This document shows, one piece after another, positions 16,701 to 25,611 of a stretch of DNA of 33,780 nucleotides; position 1 is the first letter of the stretch, and each line of letters starts with the position of its first letter. Made by a program: the position numbers and the translations under genes. The DNA comes from Planctomycetota bacterium (lineage in GTDB: Bacteria > Planctomycetota > Planctomycetia > Gemmatales > Gemmataceae). The stretch covers positions 1-33,780 of the forward strand of contig RFZJ01000046.1 of NCBI GenBank assembly GCA_009920765.1. Reading direction: 5' to 3'. Below the pieces are notes generated by a model. The model had not been told where the DNA came from and ran no database searches. It saw only the letters and a list, made by a program, of their open reading frames with translations.

Positions 16701-17483
16701 TTGTTCAAGCTGGTTTCAGAGGGAATTAGTTCAGGAAATACAAGTTACCAAATACTTGGTTTCAGTAAATTCACTGCGCTAAATAATGAAATACCTAAAC
16801 TCCGCAGTGATCTTAACCCTTCATTTCCCAGTCCTTTATCAAGTTCAGTTTTAAAATATCTGGATGATCAAACTGTTATCGCATTGCAATGTACCCATCA
16901 AGCAACCAAAGAAATCAAAAATCTTGCAAATTGGGGCGTGATTGTTTCACCTAAACACCCAGGACGAAAAAGAGTAGCTGGAGCCTTTGAAAAATTCAAA
17001 CTCGAAAGCGCATGGGGGATCTCACCCCATTTGGTACCCTATGATTCTTTGCATTCACCTTCCGGAATTGTAAGTCTAGCATACCAAATGAATGGAATAA
17101 ATCTTGGAGCCGGGGGTTTTGCAGGAATGGAAGGGCAGGGGCTTCTCGCAGGATTGACTTCACTAGAAAACAATTTTGCTGAAGGAATAATCCTTATTTG
17201 GACTGGATACCGAGAAGAATTTTCTATGTATCACTTGGAATGCCAAAACAATTTAATCCTTGAAGGCTATGCTCTTGCAATTACCAGACAAAAAATTGCA
17301 AATGGTAAAAAAAGAACTCAACCAGTGTTAAATATTTCATGGAACAAGATCGGAAATAATCGCTCATTTATTGCACCATTATCGCTTGAAAATCTTTTTA
17401 AAATCCCTGATGATTTTAAAATCGACTGGTCTTTTCAAATCGCCATCAATGTGTTTGCAGATTTTATTCCTGCAAGCATATGA
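16701..17483 (+). CDS. Ketoacyl-synthase-like protein lacking the catalytic cysteine
   Basis: A 260-residue protein resembling the short beta-ketoacyl synthase chain-length-factor group (ketoacyl-synt_2 type). The phrase HSPSGIVSLAYQMNG, followed by GAGGFAGMEGQGLLAGL, mirrors the nucleophile-elbow region of ketoacyl synthases, but I find no cysteine at the active-site position and no His-His pair, so it is probably a non-catalytic partner. The start is a TTG at 16701, supported by AAGGG eight bases upstream; no in-frame ATG is available before residue 90. It ends 15 bases before the FabF-type gene, which strongly suggests co-translation and a heterodimer. The family call is moderate and rests on pattern similarity and on the neighbour. 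Confidence 0.6.
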   Translation: MFKLVSEGISSGNTSYQILGFSKFTALNNEIPKLRSDLNPSFPSPLSSSVLKYLDDQTVIALQCTHQATKEIKNLANWGVIVSPKHPGRKRVAGAFEKFKLESAWGISPHLVPYDSLHSPSGIVSLAYQMNGINLGAGGFAGMEGQGLLAGLTSLENNFAEGIILIWTGYREEFSMYHLECQNNLILEGYALAITRQKIANGKKRTQPVLNISWNKIGNNRSFIAPLSLENLFKIPDDFKIDWSFQIAINVFADFIPASI

Positions 17484-17498
17484 GGATTACAAAAAGCA

Positions 17499-18710
17499 AT
17501 GGATGATGAGATTTGGATTACTGGAGTAGGGATAGGTTGCCCCATGGGATTTAGCCTTGCTGAATTTTCCAAGATGCTGCTCGAAGGCAAATCCGCAGTA
17601 CGAAAAGTAGAACTGTTTGATACTTCAAACCACCCAAGTCAAATTGCAGCTTACATTGACGAGGTTCCCCCATCAAAAAAAATTTCCCCCGAAACATTTC
17701 GATCCAGGTCCAAGGCCGAGCAACTATACATTCATTGCCTAGGGCAGGCGATAGAGGATGCAGACATCGAAAAAGAATTAGGTAGAAAGAATTCTGGGCT
17801 GATTTTGGGAACTGGTTCAGACTGGCTTCTTTCATGGGAAGAAGATTTCTTCTTGGGGGGCAGCAATTACAAATTACCTGGGCGCGAAATAGCCCCCTAT
17901 TTTCAATACGCTAAAGATTTATACCAGATAGAAGGACCGGTACTCCAGGTTTCCACCGCCTGCGCTTCCGCAAATCACTCCTTAGTTTTTGGTGCCAATT
18001 GGCTAAATATGGGTATAGTCGACATATGCATCGTTGGCGCCTGCTCTATAAATGTCACACCTATTACTCTGGCTTCATTTGGAAACCTAAGAGCCCTTTC
18101 TCGACGAAATGACAGCCCCGAAAAAGCCTCCAGGCCATTTGACAAAGATCGCGATGGATTTGTTCTTGGAGAAGGTGGAGCTATTTTTATCTTAGAAAAA
18201 GCCTCACACGCAAAGAATAGACGAGCCACATGTCATGCCAAAATACTGGGAGGGGGCTTCTCAAGCGATGCTTTTCATCCTGTTATACCAAATCCCAATA
18301 CTTTGCAAATTGAAATTGCAATCAAAAATGCCCTTGCAACTAGCCAAACCAATCTCGATGCAGTTGATTACATAAACGCCCATGGAACCAGCACTCCGGT
18401 GGGGGATGCTGGTGAAGCAAATGCAATACGATCTGTTTTTTCAAACCAATTTAGAAATATCCCCGTTAGCTCCATTAAAAGCATGGCAGGCCATGCACTC
18501 GCAGCTTCTAGCGCAATTGAAACTGCAGCTTGTTTGATAGCATTACAAAATCAGGCTATTCCACCAACAATCAACCTCGAAACAATTGACCCTTTGTGCG
18601 ATTTGAATCATGTTGCAAATACAACCATAGAAAAAAGACTAAAGCGGGTCCTATCAAATTCATTTGGATTTGGGGGCAGCAATAGTTGCATCGTGCTGGG
18701 AAAAGCATAA
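17499..18710 (+). CDS. Beta-ketoacyl-ACP synthase, FabF-type
   Basis: A 403-residue condensing enzyme that would elongate an ACP-bound acyl chain with malonyl-ACP. The complete catalytic triad is visible: C155 in VSTACASANHS, H295 in NAHGTSTPVGD and H332 in SMAGHALAASS, followed by the conserved C-terminal SNSFGFGGSNS. It starts at ATG 17499, 15 bases after the preceding non-catalytic ketoacyl-synthase-like gene, with TGAGGA in the right place for ribosome binding. Pairing with an inactive homologue resembles ketosynthase/chain-length-factor pairs of polyketide or aryl-polyene systems, but no other genes of such a cluster are adjacent. Housekeeping FabF is therefore less likely than a specialised synthase. 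Confidence 0.88.
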   Translation: MDDEIWITGVGIGCPMGFSLAEFSKMLLEGKSAVRKVELFDTSNHPSQIAAYIDEVPPSKKISPETFRSRSKAEQLYIHCLGQAIEDADIEKELGRKNSGLILGTGSDWLLSWEEDFFLGGSNYKLPGREIAPYFQYAKDLYQIEGPVLQVSTACASANHSLVFGANWLNMGIVDICIVGACSINVTPITLASFGNLRALSRRNDSPEKASRPFDKDRDGFVLGEGGAIFILEKASHAKNRRATCHAKILGGGFSSDAFHPVIPNPNTLQIEIAIKNALATSQTNLDAVDYINAHGTSTPVGDAGEANAIRSVFSNQFRNIPVSSIKSMAGHALAASSAIETAACLIALQNQAIPPTINLETIDPLCDLNHVANTTIEKRLKRVLSNSFGFGGSNSCIVLGKA

Positions 18711-18734
18711 GGCCCACCTTGAAAGGCAGGCCTT
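18709..18734. terminator. Hairpin after the FabF-type gene
   Basis: The arms AAGGCC (18709-18714) and GGCCTT (18729-18734) pair. An inner CCT/AGG stem closes a TGAA loop, with a symmetric CA/CA internal loop between the two stems. It begins at the FabF stop codon and lies between converging genes. There is no clear U-tract, so its strength as a terminator is uncertain. Confidence 0.4.
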
Positions 18735-18765
18735 GAAAGCGAACAAATTTTATGCCTTGTTTATC

Positions 18766-19983
18766 CTAAAACAAGAATTGCAACTCGATTGTTGGCCCTT
18801 GATAAAAGATTGATCCAATATCTCTGGAACCCGTAGTGTTCCTAAGATTATAATCAAATTGAGAAGAAGCTTCTGCCACGCCTAGTGCCCACAAAATATT
18901 ATAACCTGCCCTGACTCGGGCCCTTTCAAGCAGCAAAAAATCCGCATAAAATCCCATTTCTAAAATCGAAGCAAAGGTTGCACCATTTTGTGATCCACTA
19001 AAACCTTGCAATCCATCACCCCGCACAAGTGAAACTTGAGAATTCCACCAATTAACACCAGCAGAACCTTTAGTCATCATCCCAATACCTAAATGCCTGA
19101 ACACTCTTAGGTTATATTCAGACCCTACTTGCAAACCTAGAATATGATTATGCGCCCTGGCATTATAGTTAGCTTCTAATCTGGGATTTGATGTCGTTAT
19201 ATCACCAGAATCATTGGTCGAATAAACCATGTTTTCAAGAATATCAAAATACCTTACCCCAAACATAAACTCTACATCTTTAATCGCAGGACTTGCATAG
19301 CGGTAATTAAGTTCCGCATTACCAATGGCAGAATTCATGGTTGTTGTCATAGTATCAGCATTTAACCACAGGCCATTAATCCCCTGAAAACCAGGTGGCG
19401 CATATGCCGGAGGAGGCGAACTTCCAAACGGACTGGATAGCCTTCCCTGATCGGTATTGGAAATCGAAGTTGAATTTTGTGGGATGTAAAAACCATAAAA
19501 CTCAAACATATGATTGTTTTCAAGAAAACCTAATGTCACTGTAGGCCCCCATCCCATGGCAGGCCTCAATTGATTAAAATTTTGAACTTCGGTTAAACGA
19601 GCAAAGTCTGCGGCACCCAAGACATCTCCATCACCTAGATAAGCTGATCCCAAGCTACCATTATTTTGCCTTTTTAATGCTCTTGCACCAACACTCCCGT
19701 ACCATGCAAATTCAATAAGTGGAGGTTCTTCCATAAACGCACTAGGTGACAAACCAGACAAACTCAGGTCAATAGGTCCATCTTCTGGTTGCCCGTAAGA
19801 CAGCGGATTAACCATTGGTCCAGAGGCTGGGAAACCCTGACTACCAATACTTGAGCCTCCTAAAGGGATCGGCTCTGCTATAGGGCGAGGCCCCTGTCCA
19901 GATGGAAGATTTTGAGCCTGTAATGAGGAAGCCTCAAAATACAATGCGGCCGAAACTAACATACCTGAAAGAATTTTTCGCAT
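18766..19983 (-). CDS. BBP7-type outer-membrane beta-barrel protein
   Basis: A predicted outer-membrane beta-barrel protein of the planctomycete BBP7 group. ATG 19983 gives 405 residues with a signal peptide (MRKILSGMLVSAALYF...SLQAQ, cleavage near residue 24). This start is supported by GGGGGAG about ten bases upstream; the longer open frame to 20046 adds no sensible signal. After a Pro/Gly-rich segment (about 25-85) the sequence alternates aromatic and polar residues in beta-strand fashion, with a characteristic WYGSVGARAL...FARLTEVQNFN region and a C-terminal strand ending in aromatic residues (IELQFLF). It probably forms a pore or scaffold in the outer membrane. It is transcribed convergently to the FabF-type gene. 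Confidence 0.8.
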   Translation of the reverse strand: MRKILSGMLVSAALYFEASSLQAQNLPSGQGPRPIAEPIPLGGSSIGSQGFPASGPMVNPLSYGQPEDGPIDLSLSGLSPSAFMEEPPLIEFAWYGSVGARALKRQNNGSLGSAYLGDGDVLGAADFARLTEVQNFNQLRPAMGWGPTVTLGFLENNHMFEFYGFYIPQNSTSISNTDQGRLSSPFGSSPPPAYAPPGFQGINGLWLNADTMTTTMNSAIGNAELNYRYASPAIKDVEFMFGVRYFDILENMVYSTNDSGDITTSNPRLEANYNARAHNHILGLQVGSEYNLRVFRHLGIGMMTKGSAGVNWWNSQVSLVRGDGLQGFSGSQNGATFASILEMGFYADFLLLERARVRAGYNILWALGVAEASSQFDYNLRNTTGSRDIGSIFYQGPTIELQFLF

Positions 19984-20345
19984 GACCACCGCTCCCCCTT
20001 TAAATCCTAACCAACCCAAATTTACAAATATTGGGATTTCTACCATTTGGGAATCATCATTAATGGAATCGTCACTATAAAGCTCAACCTTGAAAAAATC
20101 CTCAAAGGTTTCTAATTAAGCACAAAAAGAACCACCTCCCGATTTTAACCAAACGCCGCAGGCCACCCATGATTAAATTTTAACTCTCTTTCACGGCCCT
20201 CGATTAAAACTTACGAATGTAACGCAACAAAAATCAAAATGTTTCATGCAAGCCACGCTGGGTTGACTTTTAATCTAAATCCTTGGTATTGAAGAAGGAT
20301 CGAAGTTGAGTTTTCGTTATTTCAGGCAAAGAGAACTGCAACAAA
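19984..20345. other. Intergenic region between divergent genes, no gene seen
   Basis: This gap of 362 bases separates the BBP7-type gene (minus) from the conserved hypothetical gene (plus) and should hold promoters for both. I find no coding frame with a plausible start and no RNA gene. A possible plus-strand promoter is listed separately. Confidence 0.6.
20263..20292 (+). promoter_or_regulatory. Candidate sigma-70 promoter
   Basis: TTGACT (20263-20268) is separated by 18 bases from TATTGA (20287-20292). The match to the -35 is good and to the -10 only moderate. It would give a leader of about 45 bases before the ATG at 20346. Confidence 0.35.
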
Positions 20346-21068
20346 ATGGCTAGATTATCATTATATTTGGCGTTAGCTACTTTCCTGAGTTTGCTATCGA
20401 TTTGCGGTTTTGTCTTATACTCCATCGTTCGACATGAACCGAATTTTTATAAAACTGCTTTACTTGTTGCAAACGACCCTGCCAAAGGGGAGAAGGCCAA
20501 AGAATTCACATCTGAATGTTTCGAATTCGTAGGAGCCGTAGGAACCGAAAAGGAATGGTATGCCCAATTTAAGGAAGATCAGATCAATAGTTTTTTTTCA
20601 GAAGAACTCGATGAAAATGGTAACAAGAACAAATTTTTTCCAGATTACATTCGCGCACCACGAATCTGCCTAGAGCCGGATCGATTACGTTTTGCGTTTC
20701 GTTGGGGAGAAGGGAAACTCAGCAGCATCATTTCCGCAGAATTAAAACTTTGGCTTGCGAAAGATGAGCCAAATGTTATTGCAATTCAAATTTATTCGTT
20801 AAAAGCAGGGGCGTTGCCCATATCCCTATTATCCATGTTTGACAAAATATCAGATACCGCAAGACAAAATGGAATAGAAATTTCATGGTATAGACACCAG
20901 GGAAAACCTGTGGCAGTGGTTCGATTCCAAGCAGATCAACCGCGTCCAACAATGCTTTTACAGGCCTTGGAAATTGAAAAAGGGTTCATCACTCTACGTG
21001 GAAAAAACATGGACAGCAACAGGCCAGAAATTCCTATCGCCAACAAACAAGTGTCCATCGCAAATTAA
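20346..21068 (+). CDS. Conserved hypothetical protein with N-terminal membrane anchor
   Basis: A 240-residue protein that I cannot name with confidence. Residues 5-28 are a hydrophobic helix (YLALATFLSLLSICGFVLYSIV) that could be an uncleaved anchor, placing the rest outside the inner membrane. The soluble part reads as a single alpha/beta domain. Its phrases QFKEDQINSFFSEEL, near residue 75, and SLKAGALPIS, near 155, recall the general pattern of anchored YpmS/DUF2140-like proteins, a weak resemblance only. The start is ATG 20346. It converges on the cytidylate-kinase-like gene with a three-base gap. No operon partner is apparent. Confidence 0.65.
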   Translation: MARLSLYLALATFLSLLSICGFVLYSIVRHEPNFYKTALLVANDPAKGEKAKEFTSECFEFVGAVGTEKEWYAQFKEDQINSFFSEELDENGNKNKFFPDYIRAPRICLEPDRLRFAFRWGEGKLSSIISAELKLWLAKDEPNVIAIQIYSLKAGALPISLLSMFDKISDTARQNGIEISWYRHQGKPVAVVRFQADQPRPTMLLQALEIEKGFITLRGKNMDSNRPEIPIANKQVSIAN

Positions 21069-21071
21069 AAA

Positions 21072-21764
21072 TCAAAAACCATATTTAATTCTAGTGGCTT
21101 GAATTATGGTTTGAATCGTACAATCTTCACCCAATCTACTGGAATTCAGTATAAGATCGTAGCAATAAGGTTCATTCATAACAGACTTAAAATGACCGTG
21201 CAGGAATTCAACCCTCCTTTCGTCAGAATTTCGAACCTTATCTTTTGAATCGTCCAAGGTTAATCGATCGTACTGGGAAATGTATGACGCCCGATCATCA
21301 AACGGTGCGATGATTCGAGCATGTAATCGATTAACATCAGGAACAAGAAAACCAGCCCCAGACCCTACAAAAACAGTATTACCAATACACCCAAGCAGCA
21401 AAATAACCCGGGCCAAATCTTCAATTTCTTCTGTTCTGGTAATACGCTTATCATCAACAAGTCGCGACCATTGCCCATCGACCCAGTCAACAATTTTAGG
21501 GCCCGCAAAATCAAATAATTCCTGTTTGGCTGCCGGATTGGAAGCCATGTACTGAAGAATTTCATGGCTATAAATCTGCCAACCTAACTTCTTGGCAACT
21601 TTTGCAGCAATCGATCCACCACGGGCACCAAATTGTCGAGAAATACAAAGACAATAACCCGGAAAAGAACTTGGCAGGGTATCAGGGAATAAATCACCTC
21701 TGTAACCATGTTTGGGGAAATCAGGAAACAAATCCGATCTGGGGTTGCTATCATTTCGTTGCAT
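21072..21764 (-). CDS. Cytidylate kinase-like family protein
   Basis: A 230-residue P-loop NTPase of the cytidylate-kinase-like group (Cytidylate_kin2). After a 33-residue N-terminal extension rich in Asp, Pro and Phe, the nucleotide-binding segment ISRQFGARGGSIAAKVAKKLG appears (about 40-60) in place of a classic GxxGxGK. HEILQYMASN follows and then LARVILLLG...VFVGSGAGF. Members are annotated as kinase-like, but substrate activity is usually unproven. The gene starts at ATG 21764, 18 bases after the last ABC permease, so it is probably the final gene of that minus-strand run. It is distinct from the housekeeping Cmk, which is not in the window. Confidence 0.8.
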   Translation of the reverse strand: MQRNDSNPRSDLFPDFPKHGYRGDLFPDTLPSSFPGYCLCISRQFGARGGSIAAKVAKKLGWQIYSHEILQYMASNPAAKQELFDFAGPKIVDWVDGQWSRLVDDKRITRTEEIEDLARVILLLGCIGNTVFVGSGAGFLVPDVNRLHARIIAPFDDRASYISQYDRLTLDDSKDKVRNSDERRVEFLHGHFKSVMNEPYCYDLILNSSRLGEDCTIQTIIQATRIKYGF

Positions 21765-21782
21765 TGTTCACCGGAAAAAAAA

Positions 21783-22712
21783 TCATCTCTGGCCTCTAAG
21801 TTCTATCTTCCCAAAAAAGAATATTCCTGCAACCAGAAACAGTAAAGCAATACCCAACATAAAGCAAATTGCCATTGTTTGAGAAAAATCACCGTATCCG
21901 CCGCCTTGCTCTAAAATCACACCCAAGTCCGAACTTTTTTGAAACATGATACACCGGGCATAAAAAGCAACACTTAATTGTTTAAGTGAGCCAGGCATAC
22001 TTCCTAAAAGAGTTTCAACAACAAATGCGTACGCCAATGCAATCAATGAAGCTCTAGGCAAACAAGCCCCCATAAAGAAAAAAACTGAGGCGTAGGTAAT
22101 ACAAGCAAAAGCGATGGGCTGCCAAAACAAATTAAAAGCAATAATTCCACTATCACCAGCACAGATCGCAAGAAACAGAAATCCACCAAGACTCCAAATT
22201 ATAACCCAGGGAAGGATAGCTAAAAACTTGCCCAGATAAATACTTGACCGGGGAACAGGCTTAGAGAATAACCAGAATAAAGTTTTCCCTTCTCGTTCTG
22301 CCCCAAGGCCTTCCACAGCAAAGGTTAGACACCATAAAGGAAGCAGAAATCCCAGTAATACGGAAAACACAACATTTTTGGTAAAAACTGGGAAACCAGA
22401 TTGAATCATTAACCCTGAACCTGAGGCCGCAATTGCAGAACAAATAGCAGAAACACCTGCATTAGGGCCTAAAATCAAACTACCTGCCTCAATCATTTCT
22501 GTTGAATTTTTGAAGTTAAGCCCGGCCTGCCCGCGCGGTTTAAATGTTTTATAGTTCCACTGATTTTTCAAACTAACTGAGACAACAACCGAAGCTACAA
22601 GCAATAAAAATCCAGCGGAAACCCAAAACAATCCATGCCCAACCTTGGCCCGAAAAAGATGGACTGCAAGTATGGACCTCACACCCTGTATAAAAGCTTT
22701 TAAATTATCCAA
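21783..22712 (-). CDS. ABC-2 type transporter permease
   Basis: A 309-residue integral membrane protein with about six hydrophobic segments: near residue 30-48, a pair in the 120-140 region, 160-185, 195-220, and the C-terminal FMLGIALLFLVAGIFFFG. The phrase GLGAEREGKTLFWLFSKPVPRSSIYLGKF is the typical cytosolic segment of ABC-2 permeases between the second and third helices. The start is a TTG at 22712 with AAGG about nine bases upstream; no nearby ATG is in frame. It follows the second ATP-binding protein gene by 22 bases and would form an exporter with it. The substrate is unknown. Confidence 0.85.
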   Translation of the reverse strand: MDNLKAFIQGVRSILAVHLFRAKVGHGLFWVSAGFLLLVASVVVSVSLKNQWNYKTFKPRGQAGLNFKNSTEMIEAGSLILGPNAGVSAICSAIAASGSGLMIQSGFPVFTKNVVFSVLLGFLLPLWCLTFAVEGLGAEREGKTLFWLFSKPVPRSSIYLGKFLAILPWVIIWSLGGFLFLAICAGDSGIIAFNLFWQPIAFACITYASVFFFMGACLPRASLIALAYAFVVETLLGSMPGSLKQLSVAFYARCIMFQKSSDLGVILEQGGGYGDFSQTMAICFMLGIALLFLVAGIFFFGKIELRGQR

Positions 22713-22734
22713 GCTTACGCCTTATTAAAAAAAA

Positions 22735-23703
22735 TCATCCCTCAAACAAAGATTCCATAACCTCGGCAGGAGCTTCGTCAACCACTTCCAACCTGCGAAT
22801 GCTAATATTGTTTTCAAGCGAAACCACAACCAAATGCGAAGAAACAATCTCTGGCTTTCTAGTTAGTACCATTAAAACATGAAATTTACCCTCTGGGAAA
22901 CGAACCCCCAGTACATCTGAATGATTTAATACGGTTTGGGCTAGCATTCTAATTTTTTCAACAGATTCAATTTCCAATGCAATTTCAACAGGCTTGTTTA
23001 GCAATCTATCCCGAACCCGTGAAACTGGCCCTGCGGATACAATCCGGCCTGACCTTAGCATTACCACTTGATTCGTTAACTTCTCTATTTCTTCCAATTC
23101 ATGACTCGATACCAAAATTGTTTTTCCTGCAGACTGTAGTTGCAATAACAATTGGACTAAATCACGCCTTCCTACAGGATCAATACCCCTAAATGGCTCA
23201 TCAAGAATTAGCAAGGGAGGATCCATTAAAATCGCATGCGCAATTTTTGCTCGTTGCCTCATTCCCAGCGAACACCGCCTAAGCAACGTTGATTGCACCA
23301 AGGAAAGACCAACCACCGAAAGAACTTCCTTGAGTAAATTGGGAATGCGTTTACCTTCAATCCCCGCAAGATATGCCATTCTTGCGAGAAAATCTTTGAT
23401 ACTCCATGAAGAATAAAAATAATCAAGATCAGGACTATAGCCGACAAGATGCTTTCCCTGCCAAGTCCATGGATCAATCCCATAAACACGAACAAAACCA
23501 GCATCGGGATAAAGTTGCCCAGCAATCAAGTTCATTAAAGTGCTTTTACCAGAACCATTTGAGCCTAATAACGCTGTAATCCCAGGTCGGAGTTCTAAAC
23601 TGACATCATTTAATCCAAGAAAATTGCCATGCCATTTAGAAACTTTCTTGCACCATAAAGGCACAATATCAGAATTGATGGTATCGGCTAAAACCCCAAT
23701 CAT
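22735..23703 (-). CDS. ABC transporter ATP-binding protein (second pair)
   Basis: A 322-residue ABC ATPase. Walker A is LLGSNGSGKST near residue 47-57. The signature region is CSLGMRQRAK, a variant of LSGGQ. Walker B with the catalytic glutamate is PLLILDEPFRGID, and the switch histidine lies in ILVSSHELEE. The first 20 residues contain a WCKKVSKWHGNFLGL segment typical of exporters of the CcmA/NatA type. The C-terminal 90 residues are an extra domain. It starts at ATG 23703, overlapping the previous permease gene by four bases, so the two are translationally coupled. Together with the following permease it should form a homologous or mixed exporter. Confidence 0.92.
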   Translation of the reverse strand: MIGVLADTINSDIVPLWCKKVSKWHGNFLGLNDVSLELRPGITALLGSNGSGKSTLMNLIAGQLYPDAGFVRVYGIDPWTWQGKHLVGYSPDLDYFYSSWSIKDFLARMAYLAGIEGKRIPNLLKEVLSVVGLSLVQSTLLRRCSLGMRQRAKIAHAILMDPPLLILDEPFRGIDPVGRRDLVQLLLQLQSAGKTILVSSHELEEIEKLTNQVVMLRSGRIVSAGPVSRVRDRLLNKPVEIALEIESVEKIRMLAQTVLNHSDVLGVRFPEGKFHVLMVLTRKPEIVSSHLVVVSLENNISIRRLEVVDEAPAEVMESLFEG

Positions 23704-24650
23704 GATTCAATACCCTGTTTAAAGTAGATTCGCATGGTAAGAATTGAAGTAACTGTAAATACAAACCCCAAAGAAGCAACAGCAAACCAAGGATTCAAAG
23801 CTTGATCGGTTTGACCTGGAAGAAGGGTAGGGGACGCCCCAAGGCATTTTTCACCCAACCTCTCAACACAGTACCAAAAATCCAGAATTCTTAATACCGG
23901 GTTTAATCTTAAACGATCAATCATGATGGCACAAAGGGAGGGGAGAAGAAAAAAGACTCCCGCCCAGCACATTATTAAACCAATAGTGGACCTAAAAAAT
24001 CCAACCGTTGCAAAAAGCAGAGAAACAAGTCCCAGATTAATGACAAAACCGTAGCCAATAATTCCGAGCAGTAACCTAGGGTTATAAAGCAAGTAGGTCC
24101 ATGTATCGATGAAGCAAATTTCTAGAAAAAGAAAAAGGGCAGGGATGGTGGCAAAAAGGTGAACAAGAAAAGAGGCTGCAAGAAACTTTCCACCAATATA
24201 ATTTTTCATTCCGCCAGACTTGGACTGATAGAAGATCAAAGATCCCTGATTAAGATCTTCGCCAAGCAGTGAAGCACCTGCCAATACTAAAAGTACAATA
24301 ATACCTCTAGACTGCAGATTGATAAAATTTCGAAAAGTTTCAGGAGAACCGTCCATTTTCAAAACACTGCGGAGAAATTGCATCATATCATTTTGGTTTG
24401 CACGACCAAAACCACCAACTCTTACTAATCCATCTGGTTGTTGATCAGCAACCCAGAAGAAAAGATATTGTCCAAAAAAATAGAGAAGGAAATTTAAAAC
24501 AGCTAGTGAAAATACGACCCAAAATACTTTGCGTGTGAATATTAATTTCAAAGATTCACGCATAATAGCAAACGCCCCCATCCAAGCCGGATTTCGTAAA
24601 CCATTCCATGGCCTATATTCCAGAAAAGAATTAAGGGAATTCACCGCCAT
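23700..24650 (-). CDS. ABC-2 type transporter permease (first pair)
   Basis: A 316-residue integral membrane protein with a first helix near residues 42-60 (FWVVFSLAVLNFLLYFFG), others near 115-130, 160-178, 190-240, and the C-terminal VASLGFVFTVTSILT. A soluble loop with LLGEDLNQGSLIFYQSK sits between helices, in the position of the regulatory cytosolic loop of ABC-2 permeases. ATG 24650 overlaps the stop of the upstream ATPase gene by one base. It is the membrane partner of the first ATPase; the two ATPase/permease pairs probably derive from a duplication. Substrate is not inferable. Confidence 0.82.
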   Translation of the reverse strand: MAVNSLNSFLEYRPWNGLRNPAWMGAFAIMRESLKLIFTRKVFWVVFSLAVLNFLLYFFGQYLFFWVADQQPDGLVRVGGFGRANQNDMMQFLRSVLKMDGSPETFRNFINLQSRGIIVLLVLAGASLLGEDLNQGSLIFYQSKSGGMKNYIGGKFLAASFLVHLFATIPALFLFLEICFIDTWTYLLYNPRLLLGIIGYGFVINLGLVSLLFATVGFFRSTIGLIMCWAGVFFLLPSLCAIMIDRLRLNPVLRILDFWYCVERLGEKCLGASPTLLPGQTDQALNPWFAVASLGFVFTVTSILTMRIYFKQGIES

Positions 24651-25576
24651 TAGTTCCCCGCCAATCTTTGCTTATCTAAAAGAGCAAAAAAAGCATCATC
24701 CAAGTTGCCTTCCAGAGGTACGAATTTTTTAATCACACCCCCAAAAGATAAAACCAGGGAGGTGATTCTATTTATCTCTGCAGATGAACCACACCGAACA
24801 AATACTTTTGTAAACCCGCCCATATCTTGGGCACTAAGGCATTTCTCTCCCAATGCAGCAATTACATCAATTTGATTCCCTGCAACTTCAATTAAATAGC
24901 TATCAGACTTGTTTCCAACAAGTTGTTCAAGAGAACAAGAAGCAAGGCAAACGCCAAAATTTAGAACAACAACCTGATCACAAACGGTTTGCACATCTCC
25001 TAGTAAATGCGTTGAAAGCACAATTGATTTGCCCTGCTGTCTGGCAAAATAGGTTAAATAATCAAGCATTTGATTTCGAGCCGGTGGATCTAAACCTGCA
25101 GTTGGTTCATCAAGGATTAACAAATCCGGATCGTGAACCAAAGCTTGGGCTAGTTTAACTTTTTGAATCATCCCTGTCGAATATTCACCAAGTTTTCTAT
25201 AACGAGATTCACCCATGCCAAGGCAATCTAGAATCTCATGCGAACGCCTAAGAGCATCTGTGCGTTTCAACCCATCAAGTTCCCCTGCATAAGCAACAAA
25301 CTCATAACCTTTCATTGAAGGAATAATGGCCTTTGCCTCAGGCATGAATCCAATCTTAGCCAATTCGACCTTGGTTTTCCCAAATAAAGATATGTCACCA
25401 GAAGTAGGATTATCTAAGCCCAGAATGAGCTTGATTAAAGTAGATTTCCCTGCACCATTTGGACCTAATAAACCAATAATTCCTGGATAAACTTCAAAAG
25501 AAACATTATTCAGAACGGTTTTAGGGCCAAACTTTTTAGTCAGATTTCGACAATGAATTACAGGGATTTCACCCAC
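24650..25576 (-). CDS. ABC transporter ATP-binding protein (first pair)
   Basis: A 308-residue ABC ATPase with Walker A LLGPNGAGKST (about 33-43), Q-loop region FMPEAKA, the signature variant YSTGMIQK, Walker B LLILDEPTAGLD and the switch histidine in VLSTHLLGD. The C-terminal 85 residues form the extension typical of NatA/CcmA-type exporters. The start is a GTG at 25576 with a weak purine-rich sequence upstream. No in-frame ATG lies nearby. The gene follows the STAS gene by 35 bases and overlaps the permease by one base, giving a compact operon of six genes through to 21072. It acts at the inner membrane face. Confidence 0.92.
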   Translation of the reverse strand: MGEIPVIHCRNLTKKFGPKTVLNNVSFEVYPGIIGLLGPNGAGKSTLIKLILGLDNPTSGDISLFGKTKVELAKIGFMPEAKAIIPSMKGYEFVAYAGELDGLKRTDALRRSHEILDCLGMGESRYRKLGEYSTGMIQKVKLAQALVHDPDLLILDEPTAGLDPPARNQMLDYLTYFARQQGKSIVLSTHLLGDVQTVCDQVVVLNFGVCLASCSLEQLVGNKSDSYLIEVAGNQIDVIAALGEKCLSAQDMGGFTKVFVRCGSSAEINRITSLVLSFGGVIKKFVPLEGNLDDAFFALLDKQRLAGN

Positions 25577-25611
25577 ATTAAATTCTCATTTAGAATTAAA
25601 TCCACAAGAAA

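Noticed and set aside
21783..25576. Two ABC pairs as a biosynthetic or resistance island
   Set aside because: Both pairs are generic ABC-2 exporters, base composition is like the surroundings, and no biosynthetic, mobile or resistance genes accompany them.
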